DNA of 64,000 bases, from assembly GCA_965661055.1 (NCBI GenBank), contig CBFICS010000002.1:124001-188000 (forward strand), given 5' to 3'. The first letter of the stretch is position 1, and each line of letters opens with the position of its first letter. The stretch comes from CBFHSF01 sp965661055 (GTDB lineage: Bacteria; Bacteroidota; Bacteroidia; Flavobacteriales; Schleiferiaceae). Made by a program: the position numbers and the translations under genes. The notes under the pieces were generated by a model. That model had not been told where the DNA came from and searched no databases. It saw nothing but the letters and a program-made list of their open reading frames with translations. Shown in pieces: positions 43,060 through 51,974 of this stretch.

Positions 43060-45337
43060 GCTCATCGTATTATTGATTTGCCTTCTTATCGGGCTGGGTT
43101 GGTTTTACCTCCTCATGCCCGATAAGTTGTTTGTTGTGCCGTATTCTACGGTGGTGAATAGCAAAAGCGGACAATTGCTCAATGCTAGAATTGCCGCCGA
43201 TGGTCAATGGCGTTTCCCACCGTCTGACTCCTTGTCGACCAAGTTTGTAAAAGCATTGTTGACCTATGAAGACGAGCATTTTTACGACCATAGCGGGGTT
43301 AGGTTTCAGAGCATTGCCCGCGCTTTAAAACAGAATTACGAAGCCGGAAAGGTGGTGAGTGGGGGGTCAACTCTTACCATGCAGCTGGCAAGAATGTCAA
43401 GGGGCAATCAATCTAGAAACTACCTGCAAAAGTTCATCGAAGTGTTTTTGGCTCTCCGCATAGAGTGGTCCATGACTAAGGATCAAATTTTAAAGTCTTA
43501 TTCGGCTCATGCCCCTTTCGGGGGAAATGTGGTTGGCCTTGAAGCGGCTAGTTGGAGGTACTTCGGAAGGGCCTCCACAGAAATTAGTTGGGCAGAAGCA
43601 GCCATGTTAGCCGTGCTGCCCAACGCACCAGGAATTATTCACCCCAGCAAAAACAGATCAACCCTCCTTGAAAAGAGAAATTGGCTATTAAAGAAACTCT
43701 ATGAAAACGGAGAGTTGGACGAGGAGTCATATCGCTTGAGTACCTTAGAAGAGTTACCCGCCAAACCTCTTCCCATCCCACAGATGGCAAATCATTTTTT
43801 AAACTTTTTGGTGAACCAAGAGGGTCCGGAAAAAACCTTTCAGTCTACATTGAACTACAGCCTGCAGAAGAATGTAAACTATGCTACCCGCCATTTTCAT
43901 GAAACAGAAAGACTAAAAAACATTCACAACCTAGGGGTTGTAGTGGTAGATAATAGAACCTTAGAGATTGTCGCCTACGTTGGCAACTCTCCTGCGGGGA
44001 ATGATCACCAACAAAATGTAGACAATGTCAGGGCTAGGCGCTCAACCGGTAGTATTATAAAACCACTTTTGTTCGCAGAATGTCTACAAAAAGGGACTTT
44101 TTTACCTACCCAATTGGTGAAAGATTATCCCATACGGTTTGGCAGTTACTCGCCCACCAACTATTTTAAAACCTTTGATGGTGCGGTTCCTTTTGATGAA
44201 GCCATTGCAAGGTCATTAAATGTACCAGCGGTAAATGTGCTTAAGGAATATGGCGAAGGTGTTTTTCTCAATGACCTGAGAGAGTTAGGGTTTTCTACCT
44301 TCAACCACTCGGCTTCTCATTACGGACTAACCCTGATTTTAGGAGGAGGCGAAGTCACCCTGATTGAACTAGGAGAAGTGTATGCAAACATGGCCCATGA
44401 ATTGGCCTTTTTTCCTCAGCCCACTACCTGGAAGTCTTTAGTTTCTCATTCCACAGAATCGCAGTCAGAAAAATCTTCTCCCATCTCTCCGGGAAACATT
44501 TATCACATGATTAAAGCCATGCAAAAGGTGATTCTTCCAGATGACAGAAAGTACTTTCAACTGGTAGATCACCGCAAGATTGCCTGGAAAACAGGAACCA
44601 GTTTTGGGGCTAGAGATTCATGGGCTGTGGGTATAAGTCCGAAGTATACTGTAGCTGTTTGGGTAGGCAACTCAGATGGAGAAGGGGTTTCTGGATTATC
44701 GGGATTAACCGATGCCGCCCCTTTGATGTTTAAGGTTATTGATGAGATTCCTGACTTTGTCGGAGAATTTTATCCGCCCTACGATGTTATGTATGAAGTA
44801 GAAGTGTGTTCTCAGAGTGGCTTGTTGGCCGGAGATCTTTGTCAACACACCGCGAAGATGGATGTTTCTAACACCATTCAATACGCAGAAAAATGTCATT
44901 ATTGCCAGCAGATTTGGGTAGACACACAAGGTCATAGAGTCAGTAAATCTTGTGATGTCTTGGCAAATTCAGAATATCGATTTGTATTGCCCAATAGAAT
45001 GGAATGGTATTATTCTCCACTGCACCCCAACTACAAGCCTATGCCTGATTGGCGTGAAGACTGCCGTCCGATTGAAAACCAAGGCTTAGATAAACTCTCT
45101 TTCCTCTACCCACAAAACAATGATGAAATCGTGTTGTCTGACCACAGTCAAAAGATTGTGGTTCAAGCCGTATACAGAAAAAGAGACGAGCCTTTGTTTT
45201 GGTATTTAAACAACGAGTTTATTGGTCAAACCAACTCTTATCATGAGATGGCTATTTCCCCCGAAAGGGGAAACCAACTGATTACCATTATGGATTCTAA
45301 GGGTAATAAGCGGTCATTATTCTTCGTAATTAAGTAG
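43040..45337 (+). CDS. pbpC: Penicillin-binding protein 1C
   Basis: This 765-residue bifunctional peptidoglycan synthase has a GT51 transglycosylase (TYEDEHFYDHSGVRFQSIAR and GGSTLTMQLARM) after one N-terminal membrane helix. The transpeptidase follows, with SxxK in RRSTGSIIKPLL and KTGTSFGARDSW, and then a PbpC-specific C-terminal domain with cysteines (CSQSGLLAGDLCQ). No ATG lies near the start; the TTG at 43040 gives MKSRKNKLIVLLICLLIGL and overlaps the A2M stop by 20 bp, so it is chosen. Together they form a repair/defence pair. A GTG at 42959 would extend far into the A2M gene without domain content. Confidence 0.93.
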   Translation: MKSRKNKLIVLLICLLIGLGWFYLLMPDKLFVVPYSTVVNSKSGQLLNARIAADGQWRFPPSDSLSTKFVKALLTYEDEHFYDHSGVRFQSIARALKQNYEAGKVVSGGSTLTMQLARMSRGNQSRNYLQKFIEVFLALRIEWSMTKDQILKSYSAHAPFGGNVVGLEAASWRYFGRASTEISWAEAAMLAVLPNAPGIIHPSKNRSTLLEKRNWLLKKLYENGELDEESYRLSTLEELPAKPLPIPQMANHFLNFLVNQEGPEKTFQSTLNYSLQKNVNYATRHFHETERLKNIHNLGVVVVDNRTLEIVAYVGNSPAGNDHQQNVDNVRARRSTGSIIKPLLFAECLQKGTFLPTQLVKDYPIRFGSYSPTNYFKTFDGAVPFDEAIARSLNVPAVNVLKEYGEGVFLNDLRELGFSTFNHSASHYGLTLILGGGEVTLIELGEVYANMAHELAFFPQPTTWKSLVSHSTESQSEKSSPISPGNIYHMIKAMQKVILPDDRKYFQLVDHRKIAWKTGTSFGARDSWAVGISPKYTVAVWVGNSDGEGVSGLSGLTDAAPLMFKVIDEIPDFVGEFYPPYDVMYEVEVCSQSGLLAGDLCQHTAKMDVSNTIQYAEKCHYCQQIWVDTQGHRVSKSCDVLANSEYRFVLPNRMEWYYSPLHPNYKPMPDWREDCRPIENQGLDKLSFLYPQNNDEIVLSDHSQKIVVQAVYRKRDEPLFWYLNNEFIGQTNSYHEMAISPERGNQLITIMDSKGNKRSLFFVIK

Positions 45338-45399
45338 CCTTAAACCATTAAAAATATCTGAACGTCCTCACCCACAGTGAAAGGAGGTTTACTTTTCTT

Positions 45400-45407
45400 T
45401 ATATTTG
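45400..45407 (+). promoter_or_regulatory. -7 promoter element of the prolyl oligopeptidase gene
   Basis: TATATTTG matches TAnnTTTG, 22 bp before the ATG at 45430. Confidence 0.5.
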
Positions 45408-45429
45408 AGAAAATCTAAATCTCAATTTA

Positions 45430-47544
45430 ATGAAAACACCCCTATTAGTAGGAGTTGCTGCCATTGCGATTTCTTGCTCTCAACCAAAAGAAGAAATGAA
45501 ATACCCTGAAACGAAAAAGGGCGATGTGGTCGAAAACTACTTTGGTACAGAAGTAGTGGACCCGTATCGTTGGTTAGAAGACGATCTAAGTCCTGAAACC
45601 GAGGCTTGGGTAAAAGCACAAAACGAGGTTTCGTTCGGTTACCTAGAAAACATTCCCTACCGCGAACAATTAAGGACTAGGCTTGAAAAGCTTTGGAATT
45701 ACGAAAAGATTAGTGCGCCTTTTAAAGGGGGTGACACGGAATATTTCTCTAAGAACGACGGACTGCAAAACCAAAGTGTTATTTATGTACAGAAAGAAGA
45801 TGGCACTTCTGAAGTATTTCTTGATCCCAACACTTTTTCTGAAGACGGGACCTCTTCACTCGCAGGCGTAAGTTTTACAAAAGACGGTTCATTGATTGCT
45901 TATCAGATTTCTGAAGGCGGATCAGATTGGAGAAAGGTGGTGGTTATGGATGCCAAAACCAAAGATATTATTGAAGACACTTTAGTGGATGTTAAATTTT
46001 CTGGAACCAGCTGGTTAGGAAACGACGGTTTTTTCTACAGCAGTTACGACAAGCCAGAAGAAGGGTCAACCCTTTCGGGAATGACAGACCAACACAAACT
46101 ATATTATCACAAATTAGGTACGCCGCAAAGTACGGATGAGTTGATCTTTGGGGGTGAAGAAACGCCAAGAAGATATATTAGCGGTTATGTAACGGAAGAT
46201 GAAAGATTTTTAGTGATTTCAGCGGCGGTAAGCACGTCGGGCAATGAGTTGTATATCAAAGACCTTTCGGTAGAAAACAGTGCGATTGTACCTGTAGTTT
46301 CAAACTTTGACAATAACCACAGTGTGGTAACTACAGAAGGTGACAACATTTACATTGAAACCAACTTAAACGCACCCAACAACCGCTTGGTAGTTGCAAA
46401 TATTAATCAAGTTACTCCAGAAAACTGGACAGACGTAATTCCAGAAACTGAATTTCCGTTAAATGCAGGTCACGCTGGAAAGTATTTGTTTGCCACCTAT
46501 TTAAAAGACGCTACCTCTTGGGTGTTGCAATATGATATGCAAGGTAATATGGTAAGAGAGATTTCTCTTCCTTCTGTAGGTTCTGCGGGAGGTTTTGGGG
46601 GTCGCAGTGACGACACTGAGATTTACTACAGCTTTACCAACTACGTTTACCCATCTACGACCTTTAAGTTGAATTTAGAAACGGGTGAATCAGAATTGTA
46701 TAGAAAATCTGGAGTAGACTTTGATCCATCGGGGTATGAATCAAAGCAAGTGTTTTATACTTCTAAAGACGGAACAAAAGTTCCTATGATTATCACCCAC
46801 AAAAAAGGTCTTGTCCTTGATGGAACCAATCCGACGATACTTTACGGATACGGTGGATTCAACATTAGCCTTACACCTTCATTCTCAACCGCCAGTGTAG
46901 TTTGGTTAGAAAACGGAGGAGTTTACGCAGTAGCCAACTTAAGAGGAGGTGGTGAGTACGGAGAAAAATGGCACGTTGATGGAACCAAACAAAACAAGCA
47001 AAACGTATTTGACGATTTCATCGCCGCTGCCCAGTACTTAATTGACAGCAAGTATACTAGCTCAAGTAAGCTTGGTATTCATGGGGGTTCAAACGGTGGC
47101 CTTCTAGTAGGAGCTGTTATGACGCAGCGTCCTGATTTGATGGCTGTTGCGCTTCCTGCAGTAGGAGTTTTAGACATGCTGAGATACCACAAGTTTACAG
47201 CAGGTGCAGGTTGGGCCTTTGACTACGGTACTTCTGAAGACGATGAGTCCATGTTTAAATACCTTTACGGATACTCACCCGTTCACAATGTGAAACCAGG
47301 AACTTGTTACCCTGCCACAATGGTAATGACCGGAGATCATGATGACCGTGTAGTTCCTGCTCACAGCTTTAAGTTTGCCGCAGAGCTTCAAGCAGCACAA
47401 TCTTGTGACAATCCTACCCTTATCCGCATCGAGACCAAAGCCGGTCATGGTGCTGGTAAACCTACTTCGATGATTATTCAAGAAAAGGCTGACTTGTATG
47501 CCTTTGCTTTTTGGAATATGGGCATTGCAGAATTGCCTAAGTAA
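45430..47544 (+). CDS. Prolyl oligopeptidase family protease (S9A), lipoprotein
   Basis: A 704-residue endopeptidase cleaving after proline in short peptides. The lipobox at AIAISC (Cys16) places it in the periplasm or outer membrane. A beta-propeller (residues about 60-420) gates the catalytic domain: Ser554 in IHGGSNGGLLVG, Asp in TGDHDDRVVPAHS and His in TKAGHGAGKPT. This exported form is common in Bacteroidota. It has its own promoter and is followed by a palindrome that can terminate transcription. Confidence 0.94.
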   Translation: MKTPLLVGVAAIAISCSQPKEEMKYPETKKGDVVENYFGTEVVDPYRWLEDDLSPETEAWVKAQNEVSFGYLENIPYREQLRTRLEKLWNYEKISAPFKGGDTEYFSKNDGLQNQSVIYVQKEDGTSEVFLDPNTFSEDGTSSLAGVSFTKDGSLIAYQISEGGSDWRKVVVMDAKTKDIIEDTLVDVKFSGTSWLGNDGFFYSSYDKPEEGSTLSGMTDQHKLYYHKLGTPQSTDELIFGGEETPRRYISGYVTEDERFLVISAAVSTSGNELYIKDLSVENSAIVPVVSNFDNNHSVVTTEGDNIYIETNLNAPNNRLVVANINQVTPENWTDVIPETEFPLNAGHAGKYLFATYLKDATSWVLQYDMQGNMVREISLPSVGSAGGFGGRSDDTEIYYSFTNYVYPSTTFKLNLETGESELYRKSGVDFDPSGYESKQVFYTSKDGTKVPMIITHKKGLVLDGTNPTILYGYGGFNISLTPSFSTASVVWLENGGVYAVANLRGGGEYGEKWHVDGTKQNKQNVFDDFIAAAQYLIDSKYTSSSKLGIHGGSNGGLLVGAVMTQRPDLMAVALPAVGVLDMLRYHKFTAGAGWAFDYGTSEDDESMFKYLYGYSPVHNVKPGTCYPATMVMTGDHDDRVVPAHSFKFAAELQAAQSCDNPTLIRIETKAGHGAGKPTSMIIQEKADLYAFAFWNMGIAELPK

Positions 47545-47555
47545 AAACTAATATC

Positions 47556-47575
47556 CCTCCCGCGAGAGCGGGAGG
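47556..47575. terminator. Hairpin (repeat variant) after the prolyl oligopeptidase gene
   Basis: CCTCCCGC (47556-47563) pairs with GCGGGAGG (47568-47575) with a GAGA tetraloop. The stem is an extended copy of the dispersed palindrome and may both terminate transcription and form a stable 3' end. There is no long T run (TTATT follows). Confidence 0.6.
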
Positions 47576-47582
47576 TTATTCT

Positions 47583-47777
47583 ATGAAGAAGCTATTGATT
47601 TTTGCCAGTTTAATGTTGGGGCTTTCCGCTTGTGATTCAACTGACAAAACTGTTAAACCCGAAGGGGTAATTACTCCTGAAGATTCTGTTTTACAACATA
47701 AGAATGACAGCATAAAGGCAATACAATTAGAGCGGATAAAACTTGAAAAACTAAGAAATAATTATGAACCTAAGTAA
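47583..47777 (+). CDS. Small lipoprotein, unknown function
   Basis: A 64-residue protein with a classic lipobox (LGLSACDS; Cys17) and a charged helical tail (QLERIKLEKLRNNYEPK). It begins right after the palindromic hairpin and overlaps the following T9SS protein gene by 14 bp, so they are probably translated together. It could anchor or chaperone the secreted protein; nothing else is recognisable. Confidence 0.75.
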   Translation: MKKLLIFASLMLGLSACDSTDKTVKPEGVITPEDSVLQHKNDSIKAIQLERIKLEKLRNNYEPK

Positions 47778-49545
47778 CATTAAGTTGGGTGCGATTGCAC
47801 TTTTCTCTACGATTTCTATCGGAGTGTTTGGGCAGTCTGAAAGAGTAGCCCCAAACAACAAAAGTGAACTTCTAAGAGAGGTTGTTAAGGAAAAAATAAG
47901 GGCAGGAGCCCAAGGAGTTGACAATGGTTTTGTCGGAGCATTAGGTTCTCAAAAGCAAATGTCTTCAGGTTATGACCAAAGATTGACCACCCAGTCTTTC
48001 TCTGCTATTGAAGAAGGAGAGACATTTATTGCGGTTAACCCCAATGACTCAATGAATCTTGTGGCTAGTTTCATGAGTTTAGGTGGACTTGTAGGGTTGA
48101 GGTTTCCTATTTATTACTCTAATGACGGTGGATCAACCTGGGACTTATCAAATTTTAAGACAGATTCTGTGGTAAAGTCGTATAACCCAGGGGCATTAAT
48201 TGCCGGAGGGGGCGATCCGGTTTTTGCCTATGCAAACGATGGCACCTTGTACTTCAGTTGGATTTATCTGCACCTTACTCAATCGCAAGATTCTATATAT
48301 TTTGATTTGTTATGGGCTTATTCTTCTGATAAGGGAAAAACCTGGAATTGCGAATTGGGTAATGACAAGTTTATTGGTCGTGGAGATTTAAATCCAATGA
48401 CCGGTGGTATGGGAACATTTGCTGACGGAATCTTTGACCGCCAGTGGATGGAAGTTGACAATACAGGGGGCACATATGATGGTAATCTATACACTTCTTG
48501 TGTGTTTTTTCCGAACAATTCTACCACCTTGGCGGGAGATGGAATTGTAGTGAGGGTAAAACCAGCAGGAGCCACCTCATTTAATACGGCGAACTCTGTA
48601 GTTACCAACAACCCGTCTCAATTTGCCAATGTACAAGTAGCGTCTAATGGAGATGTTCATGTGGTTTATGCTGACTTGTTAACGGAGTCAATTATGCATA
48701 GTAAGTCTACCAATGGCGGACAAACATTTTCTACGCCTACATTAGTTTCTGTAGGATCAAACCTTTTTGGAGGGGACAACTTTCAACACGGAAGAGAAAA
48801 TGCAGCGACCAACATGGTTATAGATCAGAACGACAATCTGCACGTGGTATGGACCAATTTTACCACTACAGGATTCAATAGCGTTTATGCGAGGTCAACC
48901 AACGGAGGCCTTACCTGGTTGACCACACCTTTAGATAACATTTTCCCAAACAAGTCATTTATGCCATCAGTTTCTGCTTTTAATGGAAAGGTAGCCATTG
49001 CGGCCCACAATATTGACAACAATGATAGTTCAACCTTTTACATGGCATTGTCGAATGATGGAGGAGCTACTTTTTACATGACCCAGCAAGTGAGTTCTGG
49101 TGCGCACCGATTTACAGACTTTTCTACCCAGACCTGGTTTGGTGACTATGACAAGTCTTCAAGAACCAACTGTACAGTCTATTCTACTTTTTCAGACGGA
49201 AGATCAGGAAATCCTAGAACCTACGTTGCTAAATTGAATGAGTGTTCTAATGTGGGAATTCCAGAAATCTCAACGATTAATGGATTTTTAAAAGTAGGAA
49301 ATGTTTATCCAAACCCAGTGGTTGACAAGGGTCAACTTACGATTTCGTCTACTGAAGATTGCCAATTAACATTGTCTTTATTCGACCTAAACGGAAAGGA
49401 GATAAAGTCTATAGGTGAGGTTGAGATTACAAAAGGAGAGAACGTGATTTCACTAGAACACAATGGCGTTTCTTCTGGTATATACTTCTGGAACGGAAGC
49501 ACAACGAAAGGAGATCGATTTACAAGAAAGGTAATCGTTCAATAA
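47764..49545 (+). CDS. T9SS-secreted BNR/Asp-box repeat protein
   Basis: This 593-residue protein has a signal peptide (MNLSNIKLGAIALFSTISIGVFG) and repeated Asp-box motifs typical of sialidase-like six-bladed propellers: SNDGGSTWDLS, SSDKGKTWNCE, STNGGQTFSTP, STNGGLTWLTT and SNDGGATFYMT. The C-terminal type A Por-secretion domain (VGNVYPNPVVDKGQLTIS ... GIYFWNGSTTKGDRFTRK) sends it through the type IX system to the cell surface. Enzymatic residues of true sialidases are not obvious, so binding or another hydrolase activity is as likely. Overlap of 14 bp with the upstream lipoprotein gene. Confidence 0.9.
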   Translation: MNLSNIKLGAIALFSTISIGVFGQSERVAPNNKSELLREVVKEKIRAGAQGVDNGFVGALGSQKQMSSGYDQRLTTQSFSAIEEGETFIAVNPNDSMNLVASFMSLGGLVGLRFPIYYSNDGGSTWDLSNFKTDSVVKSYNPGALIAGGGDPVFAYANDGTLYFSWIYLHLTQSQDSIYFDLLWAYSSDKGKTWNCELGNDKFIGRGDLNPMTGGMGTFADGIFDRQWMEVDNTGGTYDGNLYTSCVFFPNNSTTLAGDGIVVRVKPAGATSFNTANSVVTNNPSQFANVQVASNGDVHVVYADLLTESIMHSKSTNGGQTFSTPTLVSVGSNLFGGDNFQHGRENAATNMVIDQNDNLHVVWTNFTTTGFNSVYARSTNGGLTWLTTPLDNIFPNKSFMPSVSAFNGKVAIAAHNIDNNDSSTFYMALSNDGGATFYMTQQVSSGAHRFTDFSTQTWFGDYDKSSRTNCTVYSTFSDGRSGNPRTYVAKLNECSNVGIPEISTINGFLKVGNVYPNPVVDKGQLTISSTEDCQLTLSLFDLNGKEIKSIGEVEITKGENVISLEHNGVSSGIYFWNGSTTKGDRFTRKVIVQ

Positions 49546-49550
49546 AATGT

Positions 49551-49575
49551 AAAGCCCCTTTTTAGGGGCTTTTTT
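49551..49575 (+). terminator. Terminator after the T9SS BNR protein
   Basis: AAAGCCCC (49551-49558) pairs with GGGGCTTT (49565-49572) followed by T's to 49575. Confidence 0.85.
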
Positions 49576-49586
49576 ATTCTAAGATT

Positions 49587-50006
49587 ATGAAGAAAGTATT
49601 TGCATTGGTTTTGGGCATTTTGTGTTATGGCAGCTATGCTCAAGTTCAGGTAGATGAGGAAGGATTTAAAACCTTTATTTCTGTAGAGGGGACAGACACC
49701 TTTGTCATGAAACAGTATTATATGGTTTTTCTCAATGCTGGTCCGATAAGAAGTCAAAACCCTGAAGAGGCTGCAGAAATTCAAAAGCAGCACCTGGCAC
49801 ACATCTCAAAATTAGCAGAATCTGGAGCGGTAGCCATAGCGGGCCCGTTTGGAGATGATGGAGATACTCGAGGTATTTTAATATTCAACGTTCCCACCCT
49901 TGAAGAAGTAGAAAGGCTAGCCAATGAAGATCCTGCGGTAAAAGCCGGGCGGTTAGTTGTTGAAATCAGACCATGGTGGAGCGCTAAAGGAGCGGCATTG
50001 CCATAA
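49587..50006 (+). CDS. Exported YciI-like domain protein
   Basis: A 139-residue protein with a signal peptide (MKKVFALVLGILCYGSYAQ) and a YCII-type ferredoxin-like domain: MKQYYMVFLNAGPIRSQNPE, the His in QHLAHISKLAESGAVAIAG, GPFGDDGDTRGILIFN and a C-terminal EIRPWW. YciI proteins are normally cytosolic, so the signal peptide is unusual. Function is unknown. It is transcribed from just after the T9SS gene terminator. Confidence 0.75.
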   Translation: MKKVFALVLGILCYGSYAQVQVDEEGFKTFISVEGTDTFVMKQYYMVFLNAGPIRSQNPEEAAEIQKQHLAHISKLAESGAVAIAGPFGDDGDTRGILIFNVPTLEEVERLANEDPAVKAGRLVVEIRPWWSAKGAALP

Positions 50007-50048
50007 ACAAAGCCCGGGGTTCTGCCGTTAATAGTTAAAGTCTAGAGT

Positions 50049-50408
50049 ATGGAAGAGAAGAGACATTATGCCGTTATTGATTCATATCCCCGAAAGGTTT
50101 CTTATTACTTAGGAGATGTGAAAATTGCAGAATCAGAAAATGCCTTAATATTAAAGGAAGTTGGGAGGTCTGTTTACAATCCTGTTTTTTATATTCCCAA
50201 AGAAGATCTTTTGGTATCGCTAGAAAAAGATGAATCGAAGAACAGTTATTGTCCGATCAAAGGCGACGCCTCTTACTGGACCATGAAAGGAGCCCAAAAA
50301 GACCCATACTTTGCTTGGAGTTATGAAGATCCACTGCCTCGATCAAAAAAGATTGAAGGTCATGTTGCGTTCAATGAGAGTTTCTTGAGGTTTGAATCAA
50401 GGCCTTAA
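50049..50408 (+). CDS. DUF427 family protein
   Basis: A 119-residue protein of the beta-tent DUF427 family, with signature segments YYLGDVKIAESENALILKEV, YFPK-like FYIPKEDLLVSL, and SYCPIKGDASYWTMKG followed by FAWSYEDPLP. These proteins are small and cytosolic with no agreed function. It follows the YciI-like gene by 42 bp. A stem-loop 73 bp downstream (50482-50512) could terminate it. Confidence 0.85.
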   Translation: MEEKRHYAVIDSYPRKVSYYLGDVKIAESENALILKEVGRSVYNPVFYIPKEDLLVSLEKDESKNSYCPIKGDASYWTMKGAQKDPYFAWSYEDPLPRSKKIEGHVAFNESFLRFESRP

Positions 50409-50412
50409 GCCC

Positions 50413-50761
50413 TTAGAATTTCTTAGACACTTCTACTTGATGAGTGAAATAGGACAATCCATTTTCATATTTCTCGCTTTTAAGGGTATGAATTAAATAA
50501 TACCCTTTTTTGGCGAATTCATCTTTAAGCAAGCTGTGATTGAAGTTTATTGAAACGGATTCTTTCAAAAACGGTAGTGTCTCCTTCATTAATAATTAAA
50601 CCTTCACCTTCCAGTCTTATTTGGTGAAAGGTCCATCGTTCAACTGGCCGACCTGCCATTACTACCCAGGTGCGATCAAGAAAGGAGAGGGCTTCTGCCT
50701 CTACTTGGGGTTTACAAGCAAGAAAGGTTACGATTATAGGAAAGAATAAAAGTGACTACAT
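50413..50761 (-). pseudogene. Mosaic pseudogene: broken copy of the DUF6265 lipoprotein fused to another gene end
   Basis: From 50761 the minus strand reads ATG TAG: a stop at codon 2, followed in frame by what was a lipoprotein signal (SLLFFPIIVTFLACKPQ) and DUF6265 sequence (DRTWVVMAGRPVERWTFH). Bases 50562-50691 match 52751-52880 over 130 bp without indels and about 7 mismatches. After ...DTTVFER the similarity ends, and the original frame stops at 50525. A different frame then encodes INFNHSLLKDEFAKKGYYLI and ends VEVSKKF at 50413. It is probably a recombined, non-functional gene. A promoter-like TATATTTG remains upstream (50791-50798). Confidence 0.8.
50482..50512 (+). terminator. Possible terminator of the DUF427 transcript
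   Basis: AAGGGTAT (50482-50489) pairs with ATACCCTT (50500-50507), followed by TTTT. It lies inside the mosaic pseudogene. Confidence 0.4.
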
Positions 50762-50790
50762 GGGGAATGTTTAATTAGAGGGAATACTCA

Positions 50791-50798
50791 CAAATATA
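50791..50798 (-). promoter_or_regulatory. Relic -7 element before the mosaic pseudogene
   Basis: Minus-strand TATATTTG, 29 bp upstream of the disrupted start codon; evidence that the locus was once an expressed gene. Confidence 0.35.
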
Positions 50799-50836
50799 GA
50801 GACCTTAAATCAGAGTTTTGTTACCACAAAATAGGT

Positions 50837-50861
50837 AAAAAAAACCACCCTATTGGGTGGC
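50837..50861 (-). terminator. Terminator after the fasciclin gene
   Basis: Minus-strand GCCACCC (50855-50861) pairs with GGGTGGT (50844-50850) around AATA, followed by a run of U's. Confidence 0.85.
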
Positions 50862-50890
50862 TCTTGTATTTAAAATTAGTTGCCTAGTTG

Positions 50891-51877
50891 TTAAGGAACT
50901 AAAACAGCGTCAATAGCGTGTACAACACCATTGGTTCCTTGAATATCGACTTCTTTTACCATGGCCATACCACCATTTGCGTCAGTTATGGTTACACCAT
51001 TATCTAAGGCGATTGAAATATTGGCTCCGTTCACTGTTGCTACGTTTCCTGCAGGTACTTCGTCACTGTTGATGTTTCCAGCTACTACATGGTACGTCAA
51101 AACATCAGCTACACCACTGGTGCCTAAGGCACCTACTAGGGCATTGAGGTCTGCCAATTGCATGTCCATTAACAAATCATTAAAGGCACTATTGTTGGGG
51201 GCAAATAAAGTAAAGGGACCTTCCGATGGATTGTCTAACAAAGTATCAAGTCCTCCATCTGCTACACCAAGAGCCGCAACCAAAGAACTGTAGGATGGGT
51301 TATAACTCAACAGCTGGTACATTGTTGCAGGTAAAATTACTTTATCAATTACATGAATAACCCCATTAGAGGCATCCAAATCCACAGCAGTAACAGTTGC
51401 TCTTTGATTAATCATAACCCCATTATCAGCGCTTAGGTAGAAACTTAGGTTATCCATTGATGAATTCATGCCCAATGTAGTTACATACCCTGTTGTAACC
51501 ATAGAACTCATTACCTCTTGTCCTAGGACATGGTATAGTAAAACGTTTTTGAGTCCATCCGTTCCTAGAGCCATTTCTACTTCGTCAAGAGATGACATAT
51601 TAAGTTCAGTCAACAAATTCATAAATGCTGAATCGGTAGGGGCGAAAACTGTAAGATTCTGTGTTGGATCCGAAACAACATCTACAAGTCCTGTTCTAGT
51701 TAAGGCATCCACCAAAATGGTGAAATTTCCGTTTTCAACAGCAATCTTAGCAATTGTTTTTTGAGTAGAGGGTGTTGCATTGTTTACAATGTCATCATCC
51801 TTATCACATGAGGTAATCCCAATTGCTACGGCCGCGACCATTAGCATTTTAATTCCTTTTAACACATAATTTTTCAT
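50891..51877 (-). CDS. Lipoprotein with two fasciclin domains
   Basis: This 328-residue surface lipoprotein has the signal MKNYVLKGIKMLMVAAVAIG and lipobox ITSC. Two FAS1 domains follow, each with the H1/H2 hallmarks: LTVFAPTDSAFMNLL ... YHVLGQEV ... HVIDKVILP and FTLFAPNNSAFNDLL ... YHVVAGNI ... HAIDAVLVP. FAS1 domains mediate adhesion. The ATG at 51875-51877 is preferred to one nine codons earlier. A TAACTTTG box lies 36 bp upstream and a strong terminator follows. Confidence 0.92.
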   Translation of the reverse strand: MKNYVLKGIKMLMVAAVAIGITSCDKDDDIVNNATPSTQKTIAKIAVENGNFTILVDALTRTGLVDVVSDPTQNLTVFAPTDSAFMNLLTELNMSSLDEVEMALGTDGLKNVLLYHVLGQEVMSSMVTTGYVTTLGMNSSMDNLSFYLSADNGVMINQRATVTAVDLDASNGVIHVIDKVILPATMYQLLSYNPSYSSLVAALGVADGGLDTLLDNPSEGPFTLFAPNNSAFNDLLMDMQLADLNALVGALGTSGVADVLTYHVVAGNINSDEVPAGNVATVNGANISIALDNGVTITDANGGMAMVKEVDIQGTNGVVHAIDAVLVP

Positions 51878-51912
51878 AACACTTTGTTTAATTATTATAT
51901 TCAAAAGTTAAA

Positions 51913-51920
51913 CAAAGTTA
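51913..51920 (-). promoter_or_regulatory. -7 promoter element of the fasciclin lipoprotein gene
   Basis: TAACTTTG on the minus strand (TAnnTTTG match), 35 bp before the chosen ATG. Confidence 0.45.
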
Positions 51921-51974
51921 CAACATTAATGTTTTAAGGTTTCTGTGTTTTTTTCAAAAACAACTTCAAAACTG

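Noticed and set aside
45250..45275. CCCCGAAAGGGG stem in pbpC as a repeat copy
   Set aside because: Lacks the CGCG core of the dispersed palindrome; probably chance within coding sequence.
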